A DNA stretch of 64,000 nucleotides, from NCBI GenBank assembly GCA_035575135.1, contig DATLYE010000022.1, positions 7,953 to 71,952 on the forward strand, written 5' to 3'. Positions 15,901 to 23,398 of the stretch are shown in pieces (positions within the stretch are counted from its first letter, which is position 1; each line of letters begins with the position of its first letter). The position numbers and the translations under genes were made by a program. The notes under the pieces were generated by a model that saw only the letters and a program-made list of their open reading frames with translations, made no database searches and was not told where the DNA came from. The DNA comes from JANWXD01 sp035575135 (GTDB taxonomy: Bacteria; Acidobacteriota; Terriglobia; Bryobacterales; Bryobacteraceae).

Positions 15901-16070
15901 AGGATCTCGTCGTGGATGGAACCGTGATCCCCGCGGACCCGCGCCGTGCGACCGGCATCCATGCCAACGCTGCCATGTATGTGGATCCGTACCTGCGGTC
16001 GCCGCTGAGCGATGTAGTCGGCGGAAGCGCCGTCTTCTATGACAGCAGAGTTTACCTTGTGCGCGGCTGA
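12927..16070 (+). CDS. Tat-exported molybdopterin oxidoreductase catalytic subunit, TtrA-like
   Basis: The 1047-residue protein begins with a twin-arginine signal (ARREFLTGGALLGGAWLA). A 4Fe-4S motif, CLQCNTGCEIKVR, is completed by YLCPKGQAG. The likely molybdenum ligand is the cysteine in HGHTTVCQGS, as in the tetrathionate/arsenate/selenate reductase branch of the DMSO reductase family. Further matches are YADYIFPDLSFLERWEF and a C-terminal dinucleotide-binding domain (DGDWVTVLSASNPEG). The closest type by eye is TtrA, but arsenate, selenate or polysulfide remain possible. ATG 12927 has GAGGAGGG in front; the frame is open from 12903. No NrfD-like membrane subunit or TorD-type chaperone gene is nearby. 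Confidence 0.85.
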   Translation: MQEQTHVVANAEPDGLESSARREFLTGGALLGGAWLAAALQATERSAAGSPVLASDFIYTTCLQCNTGCEIKVRIQDGLAVKIEGNPYAPRTMDPHIDWRTPVTQAARLAGYLCPKGQAGIQTAYDPYRITRVLKRAGKRGENKWVTIPFDQAITEIVEGGVLFPQDGGKTVTGLRELYALRDPGLCRDMAADVALLQSNKLTVAQFKEKYKDHLDKLIDPEHPDFGPKNNQFVFLWGRLKAGRQDFFLRFVRDSFGSVNAHGHTTVCQGSIYFAGKSMSDQPSGGKWTGGAKAYWMADTTNAEFIIYWGANVLDGNYGPPLKTPKITRGLASGRLKIAVVDPRHSRIAAKAWKWVPVKPGEDAALAMAMIRWIIENERYDRRYLENCNRAAAASDGEPTWTNAAWLVEIRPDGSGGAFLRAGEIGLGGDADTFVCLRGGVPVAFKSDDAANPAEGDLFVDTTINSIRVKSAMQLLYEEASRYTLWEWAEIAGVRVADIVELAGEFTSHGKRAVVEIHRGVSQHTNGFYNVLATLGALNLLVGNFDWKGGLVYGGGAYGESGGAGRPFQLSSHPARLTPFGIDIIRGGASYEQSTIFAGYPAKRPWYPLASDVYQEVIPSAGDAYPYPIKALFLYMGSPVYALPAGHSLIPILTDTDKIPLFVCSDIVVGETSRYADYIFPDLSFLERWEFHRTHPSIVHRVSPVRQPAIASPNEVVRVFGEEMPISMEAVFLAIAERLGLPGFGPGGFGAGDLRRPEDYYLRMVANIAFGDSSTGSDVCPDASDEEVAIFLEARRHLPPSVFNAERWAAVVGPQWWRKVIYVLNRGGRWWPYEHAWTGEQVRAKYGKLVNLYHEKPATTRNSMTGEYMKGIATYVPVSDALGRPLEHKGAVLSLITNRNILATKSRTISNYWLTHIAPENVIYMNPRDAAQLGLRDGDWVTVLSASNPEGAWDLGHGARKPLRGRVRLTGRIRLGVISFDLGWGHWSYGAEDLVVDGTVIPADPRRATGIHANAAMYVDPYLRSPLSDVVGGSAVFYDSRVYLVRG

Positions 16071-16555
16071 GCGCCGGGACGGAAGACACTGAGGGGCTCG
16101 CGCAGCAGGCAGCGCGAATCGGGCGGCCGGCGGAAGTGGAACAGGTGGGAGGCGCAGCGGCAATCCGTGTTGCCGAAGCGTTCGATACAGGCGCCCGCCA
16201 CTTCTGCTAACGCCGAAGCCCACAGATCTTCCCGCCGTGCCGTGCCGATGCGGTACCAGACCTCGACCGGAATCGTACGGGCCCGCAGGTAATCTACGTG
16301 CCACCAGGGCTGACGTGCAGCCGCAAGGTGGTGAAGGATGCGCGCCCGAAGTCCTCCCGGACCGAGAGCGCTTCCTACGTAGACGTAGTAACCCGCGGGA
16401 AAGCGGAGACGCCCGAGCCGCCCTACGGTGACCGTGCAGCTCCGGGGACAATCGAGCACAAGCGCGTACGTTCCCGGCACCGGGGGCAGAACGGAAGCGG
16501 CATGCGCGATTGCCTGCGCCGCCACGGCACCCTGCGTGCCCCCGGATGCGGTCAC
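16052..16555 (-). CDS. GIY-YIG nuclease family protein (DUF123)
   Basis: The 167-residue protein matches the DUF123 branch of the GIY-YIG superfamily. The domain core is GTYALVLDC, then FPAGYYVYVGSALGPGGLRARILHHL, HVDYLRA, and late cysteine/histidine residues (DCRCASHLFHF). In some bacteria this domain is fused to endonuclease III, which suggests DNA repair, but activity is unproven. It starts with GTG overlapping the mutS2 stop as GTGA, so it is co-translated with mutS2. Its 3' end overlaps the molybdopterin oxidoreductase gene by 19 bases on the other strand. Confidence 0.78.
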   Translation of the reverse strand: MTASGGTQGAVAAQAIAHAASVLPPVPGTYALVLDCPRSCTVTVGRLGRLRFPAGYYVYVGSALGPGGLRARILHHLAAARQPWWHVDYLRARTIPVEVWYRIGTARREDLWASALAEVAGACIERFGNTDCRCASHLFHFRRPPDSRCLLREPLSVFRPGAQPRTR

Positions 16556-18972
16556 TGCAGCTCTTCTCCGCCCCGCAGCTCGACGATGGTCACTCCGGCT
16601 CCGCCTTCCATCGGATCGGCAGGATAGAAGCGCGCAACATGAGGACTCTCGCTGAGCAAGGCAGCGATGGTTCCCCGCAGCACACCCATTCCATGGCCGT
16701 GCACGATGCGCACGCGCCGCAGTCCGGCCAGCACCGCGTCATCCAGAAACTTCTCGACACGGGCGCGCGCCTCCTCGGCGTGTTCGCCAATAACGCGGAT
16801 CTCGGCCTTGTCCCAGCTTTCGCGCCCCGGGGCAGGGTGAAAACCGATGCCCGCGGATGGCCGCGGCGGTCCGGGCTCGGGCAGCACCTCGACGACGTCA
16901 CTCACGGGCACGCGGAGCCGGACGGCGCCCGCCTCGACCTCGACCTGCTCGTGCGGCAGGAGGCGGCGCACGCGCGCCGGGCCAGGCCAGCTCCGGAGCC
17001 GCACGCAGGCTCCTTCCTGGACCTGGGCGGCCGGCGTCGACTCCTCCCGTGCGCTGCGGAGCGTTGCTTGGACCTCTTCACCGAGTTCGCGCTTTACTGC
17101 AGAGATGCGGCGCACGGCCGCAGCCGCGTGCTTCGCCCCGGCGTCTCGCACAAGGTGCTCGATCGCCTCCCGCGCCTGTGCCTCAAAACGCTGGAGCGCC
17201 GCTTCGCACCGGCGCTCGAGCTCCTCGAGTTTCCGTGCCTCCCGGCGGCGCCACTCCTCCGCCAGCGACTTCTGCTGTGCGGCCAGCGCGCGCTTGTCCT
17301 GCTCCAGTTCTTGTCGGAGCCGTTCCAGCTCCTGGAGGCGCCGGTGTAACTCGTCGAGAAAGCGGCTCAGATCGCGCTCCCGCGTCCCGAGGCGCTGTCG
17401 TGCTGCCTCGATCAGCTCTTCGGGTAATCCCAGCCGCCGGGCGATCTCCAGTCCCGCCGACTTGCCGGGCGCTCCCACGGATAACACGTAGGTCGGCTCG
17501 AGCGTGGACGCGTCGAAGCCCATGCTGGCGTTGAGCACCCCCGGTGTGGTTGCGCCGTAAATCTTGAGCGCAAGAAGGTGTGTCGAAGCCAGAGTAAAAG
17601 CCCCTCTGGCACGGCACCGTTCCAGTATTACTGCACCCAAGGCCCCTCCCTCCTCCGGATCCGTGGCCCGCCCCAACTCGTCGAGCAGCACCAGAGAGTC
17701 CGGACCGAGCGCCTCCAGCATCTGCCGCACCCGGGTGACGTGCGCCGAAAACGTGCTGAGGCTCTCCTGGATGGATTGTGCGTCGCCGATGTCCGCGAGG
17801 ATCTGGTCGAAGAGTGGCAGTTCGGCTTCCGCACAAGGCACCGGCAAGCCGGACTGGGCCATCAGAGCCACCAACCCTACCGTTTTGAGAGCGACGGTCT
17901 TTCCGCCCGTGTTCGGCCCGCTGATGAGCAACGTGCGGCAGTCACCTTCCAGCGTCAGGGTCAGAGGCACGACGCGCCGGCCGTGGCGTCGCAGCACGTC
18001 TTCGAGCAGCGGATGACGAGCCTGAGACAAGCGAAGCCGGGGCGCTCCCGGCGGGCTGAAGCGCGCCACCGTGCAACCGAAGTCCACCGCAAAGCGCGCC
18101 GTGGCAAACAGCAGATCGAGTGTTCCCAAAACCTCCACCGCGGCCTGGATCGCCGGGGCGTAGGCCCGGAGGCGTTCGGTCATCTCGCGCAGGAGGCGGT
18201 GCACCTCGCGCTGTTCCTCTTCGAGCAAGCGGACCAGTTCGTTGTTCAGTTCGATGGTCTCGAGCGGTTCCAGGAAGAACGTATGACCGCTGCCGCTTGA
18301 GCCGTGCACGACGCCCTCCAGGCGGTGCTGCCGGCCGGCCACGACCGGGATCACAAACCGCCCGTTGCGGATCGTGACAAACTCTTCCCGGAGGACTCCC
18401 TCCTCCCGGTGGCGGCGCAGGAACCGTTCGAGCGACTCCTGCACGAACGAACGCTGGCGGTCAATGTCGCGCCGCAAGCGTGCCAAGGCGGGGCTCGCCT
18501 CGTCGACGACCTCGCCTTCCGGCGTGATTTTTCCGGCCAGATCCGCCACGAGCGGGCTGAATTCGCCGATGGCTCGTGCCTTGGCCGCCAGGCGCGGAAA
18601 GCGCGCACTGCAGGCGGTGAGCAGGCGCCGGATCTCGACAGCCCGGGCGAGCAGATGGGTGAGTTCATAGATCTCCTTCGCCTCCAGACAGGCGCCCTCG
18701 ATCCCCAACTTATGCAGAGACTTGCTCGGATCCACCAGCGAGTCGAAGCGGATGCGGACTGCGGCTCCGCGAGTGGGCGGCTGGGGTTGGGCGGCGGCAT
18801 GGATGTAGGCGATCGCCTCGGCGGCATCGGCCAGGCGGCTCTCGGCCTCGCCGCGGTCACTGGTAGGCGCCAGCCGGCCCAGTTCTTGGCGTCCGAGGCT
18901 GCTTTCGATGTACCGGCTCAGCAGCTCTTTGAGCGCGCCGAACTCGAGCAGATCCGCGCTGGAGGTCTTCAT
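16552..18972 (-). CDS. mutS2: Endonuclease MutS2
   Basis: The 806-residue protein has the MutS core and ATPase with Walker A GPNTGGKT, Walker B LVLLDELGRATDPEEGGALG, and STHLLALK. A coiled-coil arm is followed by the KOW-like and C-terminal Smr regions. The Smr domain keeps VRIVHGHGMGVLR, but the usual LDLRG start is replaced by IRVIGEH, so nuclease activity may differ. MutS2 acts on recombination intermediates and stalled ribosomes in other bacteria. ATG 18972 overlaps the NUDIX stop as ATGA; an upstream in-frame extension to 19071 would run through the NUDIX gene. Confidence 0.92.
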   Translation of the reverse strand: MKTSSADLLEFGALKELLSRYIESSLGRQELGRLAPTSDRGEAESRLADAAEAIAYIHAAAQPQPPTRGAAVRIRFDSLVDPSKSLHKLGIEGACLEAKEIYELTHLLARAVEIRRLLTACSARFPRLAAKARAIGEFSPLVADLAGKITPEGEVVDEASPALARLRRDIDRQRSFVQESLERFLRRHREEGVLREEFVTIRNGRFVIPVVAGRQHRLEGVVHGSSGSGHTFFLEPLETIELNNELVRLLEEEQREVHRLLREMTERLRAYAPAIQAAVEVLGTLDLLFATARFAVDFGCTVARFSPPGAPRLRLSQARHPLLEDVLRRHGRRVVPLTLTLEGDCRTLLISGPNTGGKTVALKTVGLVALMAQSGLPVPCAEAELPLFDQILADIGDAQSIQESLSTFSAHVTRVRQMLEALGPDSLVLLDELGRATDPEEGGALGAVILERCRARGAFTLASTHLLALKIYGATTPGVLNASMGFDASTLEPTYVLSVGAPGKSAGLEIARRLGLPEELIEAARQRLGTRERDLSRFLDELHRRLQELERLRQELEQDKRALAAQQKSLAEEWRRREARKLEELERRCEAALQRFEAQAREAIEHLVRDAGAKHAAAAVRRISAVKRELGEEVQATLRSAREESTPAAQVQEGACVRLRSWPGPARVRRLLPHEQVEVEAGAVRLRVPVSDVVEVLPEPGPPRPSAGIGFHPAPGRESWDKAEIRVIGEHAEEARARVEKFLDDAVLAGLRRVRIVHGHGMGVLRGTIAALLSESPHVARFYPADPMEGGAGVTIVELRGGEELQ

Positions 18973-19436
18973 AGCTTGAGGAGTGCCCGCCGGCGGCGGA
19001 AGGCGCGCTCGATCACAGCCCGTGTGCCTTCCGTGATGTTGTAGTGTCCGAGTTCCGATCGCGGAACCCACGCGGCACGGCGCACGTCGTCGCCGGGGAC
19101 CAGACGCCCGCCCGCGACGCGGCAGAGAAAATCGATCAGCACGTAGTGATACTCCGGGCGGCCTTGGCGGTCCGGCAAGATGCGCTCGAAGACTTCGAAG
19201 ATCCCGAGAGGCTCCACTTCCAGTCCGGTCTCCTCACGGACCTCCCGCCGTATGCCCTCTTTCAGCGTCTCGCCCGCCTCGAGCACTCCCCCGGGAAGCG
19301 ACCAGGATCCCTTGAGTGGCGGCCGCGCCCGTTCTACCAGGAGGATGCGACCCCGGTTGAAAATGAGCGCCCCCACGCCCAACACCGGACGGCGAGGATA
19401 GCGGCGTCTGCTGGAGCCGGAAGTACGCCGGGGCAC
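18969..19436 (-). CDS. NUDIX hydrolase
   Basis: The 155-residue protein contains a full Nudix box, GGVLEAGETLKEGIRREVRE followed by ETGL, at about residues 49-72. These enzymes cleave nucleoside diphosphates linked to another group, including oxidised nucleotides or ADP-ribose; the substrate is not evident. The N-terminus (MPRRTSGSSRRRYPRRP) is very basic. It starts with GTG 4 bases after the SMP-30 gene stop and overlaps mutS2, so all four genes on this strand form one operon. Confidence 0.88.
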   Translation of the reverse strand: MPRRTSGSSRRRYPRRPVLGVGALIFNRGRILLVERARPPLKGSWSLPGGVLEAGETLKEGIRREVREETGLEVEPLGIFEVFERILPDRQGRPEYHYVLIDFLCRVAGGRLVPGDDVRRAAWVPRSELGHYNITEGTRAVIERAFRRRRALLKL

Positions 19437-19440
19437 AGGA

Positions 19441-20307
19441 TCAGTATTGCACCGCTCCTTGCACGTTCAGGCGGATCCGGTAGAGAGAAGTGCGCGCCGT
19501 GATGTACAGCGTCATGAAATCCGGATCGCCGAAGGCGCAGTTGGCCGGGGTCTCCGGCAGTTCGATGGTCGTCAGGAGCTTGCCGTCCGGCGAGTAGACG
19601 GCCAGGCCCTTGGCCGTCACGTAAATATTTCCCTTCTCGTCCACGCGGATGCCGTCCGGCACGCCGTCAATGCCGGAGACGATGACCCGCTCGTTGGAAG
19701 CCTTGCCGTTGCGATCCAGATCGTAGGCGCGCAGGTTCCGCTCATCGGAGTTCGCCACATACAGAATGCGCCCGTCCGGGGACAGCGCGATGCCGTTGGG
19801 CCGCCCCGCCGGTTTGGCGATCAATTCCATCTCTCCTTTCGGGCTGATGTGATAGACGCCGTAGAAGTCGAGCTCACGGGTTTCCGCCTGCTGGCCGAAG
19901 GCCGGGTCCGTGAAGTAGATATGGCCGTCACGGCGGACCACGATGTCATTGGGTGCATTCAAACGCTTGCCCTCCCAGCGTTCGGCCAGCACTTCGATGT
20001 TGCCTTTTCGATCCGTGCGAGTCACGCGCCGTGTGCGGCTTTCGCAGGTGTAGAGACGGCCCTTTGCGTCGAAGGTGTTGCCGTTGGCGCCGTTAGAGTT
20101 CTCGCGGAACACAGCCGTGCCTTTGCCCGGGACGTACTGCAGAATCCGGTTGTTCGGGATGTCGCTGAACAACAGGTAGCCCTCCCGCGACCACACGGGG
20201 CCTTCGGTAAAGGCGAAGCCCGTGGCGACTTTTTCGACTTTGATCTCGGAAAAATCCTGAGCGGCCAGTCCGGAAGCGAACCACAGCAGTAGCAGTGTGA
20301 GCCTCAT
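19441..20307 (-). CDS. SMP-30/gluconolactonase/LRE family protein, secreted
   Basis: The 288-residue protein has a signal peptide (MRLTLLLLWFASGLAAQ) and the beta-propeller of the SMP-30 family: FTEGPVW near the start, GNTFDAKGRLYTCE, LNAPNDIVVRRDGHIYFTDP with metal ligands, GRPNGIALSPDGRILYVANS, and GVPDGIRVDEKGNIYVT. Members hydrolyse lactones such as gluconolactone and need a divalent metal. ATG 20307 gives the clean signal peptide; the longer frame from 20346 adds 13 unlikely residues. It heads the operon with the NUDIX, mutS2 and GIY-YIG genes. Confidence 0.87.
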   Translation of the reverse strand: MRLTLLLLWFASGLAAQDFSEIKVEKVATGFAFTEGPVWSREGYLLFSDIPNNRILQYVPGKGTAVFRENSNGANGNTFDAKGRLYTCESRTRRVTRTDRKGNIEVLAERWEGKRLNAPNDIVVRRDGHIYFTDPAFGQQAETRELDFYGVYHISPKGEMELIAKPAGRPNGIALSPDGRILYVANSDERNLRAYDLDRNGKASNERVIVSGIDGVPDGIRVDEKGNIYVTAKGLAVYSPDGKLLTTIELPETPANCAFGDPDFMTLYITARTSLYRIRLNVQGAVQY

Positions 20308-20358
20308 CCTGGCCTTATTGTGAGATTTCGGAGACAGACTCCGCAACCGCAGTGGGCC

Positions 20359-20435
20359 TGGCGCGCCCGGAGGGATTCGAACCCCCGGCCTGCTGGTTCG
20401 AAGCCAGCCGCTCTATCCGCCTGAGCTACGGGCGC
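20359..20435 (-). tRNA. tRNA-Arg (anticodon UCG)
   Basis: The 77-base gene folds as a cloverleaf on the minus strand. The acceptor GCGCCCG pairs with CGGGCGC, the anticodon stem GCTGG/CCAGC encloses CTTCGAA (anticodon TCG), the T arm has GTTCGAATC, and the 3' CCA is encoded. A TATAAT box on the minus strand (20445-20450) ends 9 bases upstream. Confidence 0.95.
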
Positions 20436-20460
20436 GCAGCCCCTATTATAAAGGCTGCGG

Positions 20461-21732
20461 TCAGGACCGGGCGAAGTACAGGAGGACCGCTCGCTCCAGG
20501 TTGCTCCGGGTCATCCGCGGGGGGCGCCCTTCGTACCGGCTGATCGAGACCAGAATGCGGCAAATGTCGCCCGGATAGCAGGCCCTGAGCACCGTCCGTT
20601 CGTCGTTTAGGATCAGGCTGCGCAAATACTCGGCCATGTCTGGTTCATAGGGTATGCCGGCCGAGGAGGCGCAGCGACGCAGGATCTCGTCGAAGGTCTC
20701 CGGAGAAATCTCCTCCACCAGAATCTTATTCTGGATCCTCCGCAGGAAGGCTTCGTCTGCCAGCGACAGCGGATCCAGGTTGGTCGCAAACACGACCATC
20801 ATCTCGAAGGGAATCTGAAACTTGACTCCGTAGCGCAGCATGAGGTAGTCCACCCGGCGGTCCAGCGGCACAATCCAGCGATTGAGCAGGTCCCGCGGCG
20901 GAATCAGCTGCCGTCCGAAATCGTCAATCACCAGGATCCCGTTGTTCGCCTTCATCTGAATCGGCGCGGCGTAGGTGCCGGTGGCTTCATCCATCCGCAA
21001 CTCCAGCATGCCCGGTACCAGTTCGCCGCCCGCGATGATGCACGGCCGCTTGCACCGCACCCAGCGCGGGTCCCGGTCCGGATCCTCGCCCGCGTCCTCG
21101 CTCACGCGCTGGTGGACCACCGGATCGTACAGGATGATGATCTGGCCGTCCACTTCCACTGCGTACGGGATCAGCACGTCGTCATCGTAAAGACGCACCA
21201 GGCGCTCGGCCAGGGAGGTCTTGCCGTTTCCGGTGGAGCCGTAGAGAAAAAGCGCCGCCTGGGAGATGATCGCCGGTCCCAATTGGTCAAGCAGCGCGTC
21301 GCTGAGGACCAGGTCCGAGAGGGCCTGGCGGAGTTTTTCGCGGCTGACCTCCACCCGCGCGGCCTGGGCCTTCACGCCCAGGTGGTAATCAGAGAGCGAA
21401 ACCGGGCAGGGACCAGCGTAGTGCGTCATCTGAAAGCGCTCCTGTGCGAGCTGCCGGCCCTGACCCGACAGGGCAAAGCTGTAATCGTTGCCCACCATGC
21501 CGAGCACTTCGACCAGTTGGCGGTGGCGCATTTGGCGGAAGACGGTCTCCACGACTGGCGGCGAGAGCTTGAGCGCACGCGCCAGGGAGGCCAGCGTGCT
21601 GGTGCGCTCGATAAACACCCGGCGCAGGATCAGGTCCTGCACGAGGATTTCCGGTACGCCGAGCTGCTCCACGCTCTCCGGGGCTCGCGGCGCAAACCGG
21701 TTGCCGCTGGCTACGCTCAGGATCGTCCTCAT
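20461..21732 (-). CDS. AAA+ ATPase with N-terminal winged-helix-like domain
   Basis: The 423-residue protein has a helical N-terminal domain (LVQDLILRRVFIERTSTLAS through VVETVFRQMRHRQLVEVLG) that resembles a winged helix. An AAA+ module follows with Walker A LYGSTGNGKTSLAERL and Walker B NNGILVIDDFGRQL, then a sensor-type segment MMVVFATNLDP. No export signal. Similar ATPases occur near pilus or secretion genes in Acidobacteriota and Deltaproteobacteria (from memory). It diverges from the secretin-like gene (88-base gap), which suggests a shared process. Substrate unknown. Confidence 0.75.
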   Translation of the reverse strand: MRTILSVASGNRFAPRAPESVEQLGVPEILVQDLILRRVFIERTSTLASLARALKLSPPVVETVFRQMRHRQLVEVLGMVGNDYSFALSGQGRQLAQERFQMTHYAGPCPVSLSDYHLGVKAQAARVEVSREKLRQALSDLVLSDALLDQLGPAIISQAALFLYGSTGNGKTSLAERLVRLYDDDVLIPYAVEVDGQIIILYDPVVHQRVSEDAGEDPDRDPRWVRCKRPCIIAGGELVPGMLELRMDEATGTYAAPIQMKANNGILVIDDFGRQLIPPRDLLNRWIVPLDRRVDYLMLRYGVKFQIPFEMMVVFATNLDPLSLADEAFLRRIQNKILVEEISPETFDEILRRCASSAGIPYEPDMAEYLRSLILNDERTVLRACYPGDICRILVSISRYEGRPPRMTRSNLERAVLLYFARS

Positions 21733-21820
21733 CGGCGACTGTCCTATGCAAGGAATCGGCCGAAAGTCTTGAGATTGTTAACGGGTTGCACGCGCCGCAC
21801 GTTGCCGCCGTCTTAACAAG

Positions 21821-23383
21821 ATGATGGTGCGCGCCCTCTTAGTGTGCCTCCTGGCAGGAAGCTGCGCCTGGGCGGACCTTGCCAAAGAGGCTTCGCGCCT
21901 CCACCGGGAGGCACAACGGGCACAGCAGGCCGGCGACATCGTGCGAGCCTATGCGCTGTACGCGCAGGCCGCTGCCTTCGATCCAGGCAACGCCTTGTAC
22001 TGGCTGCGGAGCCAAGCCCTGCGCGAGCGGGCGATCGCATCCATCCAGGATCAGGCCGGCAGCGCGGGTCCGTCCGTACAGGCTCCAGAGCCAGGGGTGC
22101 GCACGAATCCCGCGGAGCCTGCGGCTTCGCTTGAATTGCATCTCTCCCCCAAGACGCACAGCTTCGACCTGCGGGGCAATGCCCGCCAACTTTTCGAACA
22201 GCTGGCCTCCGAGTGCGGCCTCGAAGCCGTGTTCGACGCCGACTATCAGCCCGGCGCCATGCGCCGCTTCCGTCTCGATGGGACCGATTGCCGGGAGGCT
22301 TTGCGCGCTTTGGAGGCAGCGACCGGGTCCTTCGTCGTCCCTCTCAGCGAGCGCCGGTTCCTGGTGGCAAGCGACACTACCGCCAAGCGCGCCGAACTCG
22401 AGCCGGTGATCACGACCGTGTTCCCTCTGCCGAGCCCCGTGGCGCTCGAGGAGGCCCAGGAACTGGCTCGCGCGGTGCAGCAAGCCATGGGGTTGCAACA
22501 GGTGCAGTTGGACAGTCAGCGCCGACTTGTGTCGCTGCGGGGCCGCGTCTCTTTGGTTCGCCCCGCCCAGGATCTGCTCGGGCAGATGCTTCGCTACAGC
22601 GCTCAAGTGATGATCGGCGTGGAGTTTCTCGAGCTTAGCGACAGCCTCTTCCGCGACTACGGAGTTTCCCTGCCGACGCTGTTTCCCTTCGTCAACTTCA
22701 GCGATGTATGGAACAACCGTCCCGCCGTCCCGGCCGGGTTTTCGCGCTTCCTCGTCTTCGGTGGCGGCGCAACCTTTCTGGGCGTCGGAGTGACGGACGC
22801 CAACGCCGTCGCCCGAATGACCCGCTCGAGTGCGCGCACATTGCTCCGCGCCGAAATCCGCAGCCTGGACGGACGGCCCGCCAGCCTTCACGTCGGAGAC
22901 AAGTTTCCGGTGATCACCGGGGGTTTTTTCGGCCAGGTTGTCGCCGGCGTCCCGGCCGGGATTCCGCCGTCATTCGCATTTGAAGATCTGGGGCTGGTGC
23001 TGAAGGTCACGCCGCGCACGCATGTCACGCGGGAAGTCTCCCTGGATCTCGAAGCGGAGTTCAAGGTGCTCACGGGCGAAGTCGTCAACCGGATTCCGGT
23101 CATCGCCACACGGCGCGTGCAGTCCGGAGTGCGGCTGCGGGACGGCCAATGGGCGGTGGTTGCCGGACTGATGAGCTCGCAGGAGGCGCGAACCGTCGCC
23201 GGGCTCGCCGGCCTGTCACGGATTCCGGTTGCTGGCAACGCCTTCCGGCAAACCTCGCGCTCCAGGGAGCGGCGGAACGTGCTCCTGCTGCTGCGACCCC
23301 AGATCGTCAGCCTGCCGCCGGCGGCGCGGCCCTTCGAGGCGGTCTTCGTGGGCTCCGAGAGCCGCCCCCGGATTCCCCTCTGA
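21821..23383 (+). CDS. Secretin-like type II/III secretion system protein (GspD/PilQ type)
   Basis: The 520-residue protein has a signal peptide (MMVRALLVCLLAGSCAWA) and a short TPR-like stretch (AGDIVRAYALYAQAAAFDPG). An STN/N0-like domain follows (FDLRGNARQLFEQLASECGLE), then a ring-building domain (QVQLDSQRRLVSLRGRVSLV), and the secretin core with VGDKFPVITGG and FEDLGLVLKVTPRTH through RERRNVLLLLRPQIV. Secretins form outer-membrane pores for pili or secretion. It is an orphan: no GspE/PilB-type ATPase or pseudopilin gene is seen, only the AAA+ gene on the other side. Confidence 0.8.
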   Translation: MMVRALLVCLLAGSCAWADLAKEASRLHREAQRAQQAGDIVRAYALYAQAAAFDPGNALYWLRSQALRERAIASIQDQAGSAGPSVQAPEPGVRTNPAEPAASLELHLSPKTHSFDLRGNARQLFEQLASECGLEAVFDADYQPGAMRRFRLDGTDCREALRALEAATGSFVVPLSERRFLVASDTTAKRAELEPVITTVFPLPSPVALEEAQELARAVQQAMGLQQVQLDSQRRLVSLRGRVSLVRPAQDLLGQMLRYSAQVMIGVEFLELSDSLFRDYGVSLPTLFPFVNFSDVWNNRPAVPAGFSRFLVFGGGATFLGVGVTDANAVARMTRSSARTLLRAEIRSLDGRPASLHVGDKFPVITGGFFGQVVAGVPAGIPPSFAFEDLGLVLKVTPRTHVTREVSLDLEAEFKVLTGEVVNRIPVIATRRVQSGVRLRDGQWAVVAGLMSSQEARTVAGLAGLSRIPVAGNAFRQTSRSRERRNVLLLLRPQIVSLPPAARPFEAVFVGSESRPRIPL

Positions 23384-23398
23384 TATTCTCGGAGTGGC

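Noticed and set aside
12927..16070. Firm assignment as tetrathionate reductase
   Set aside because: The motif set fits the wider tetrathionate/arsenate/selenate branch; without phylogeny and a TtrC partner the substrate cannot be fixed.
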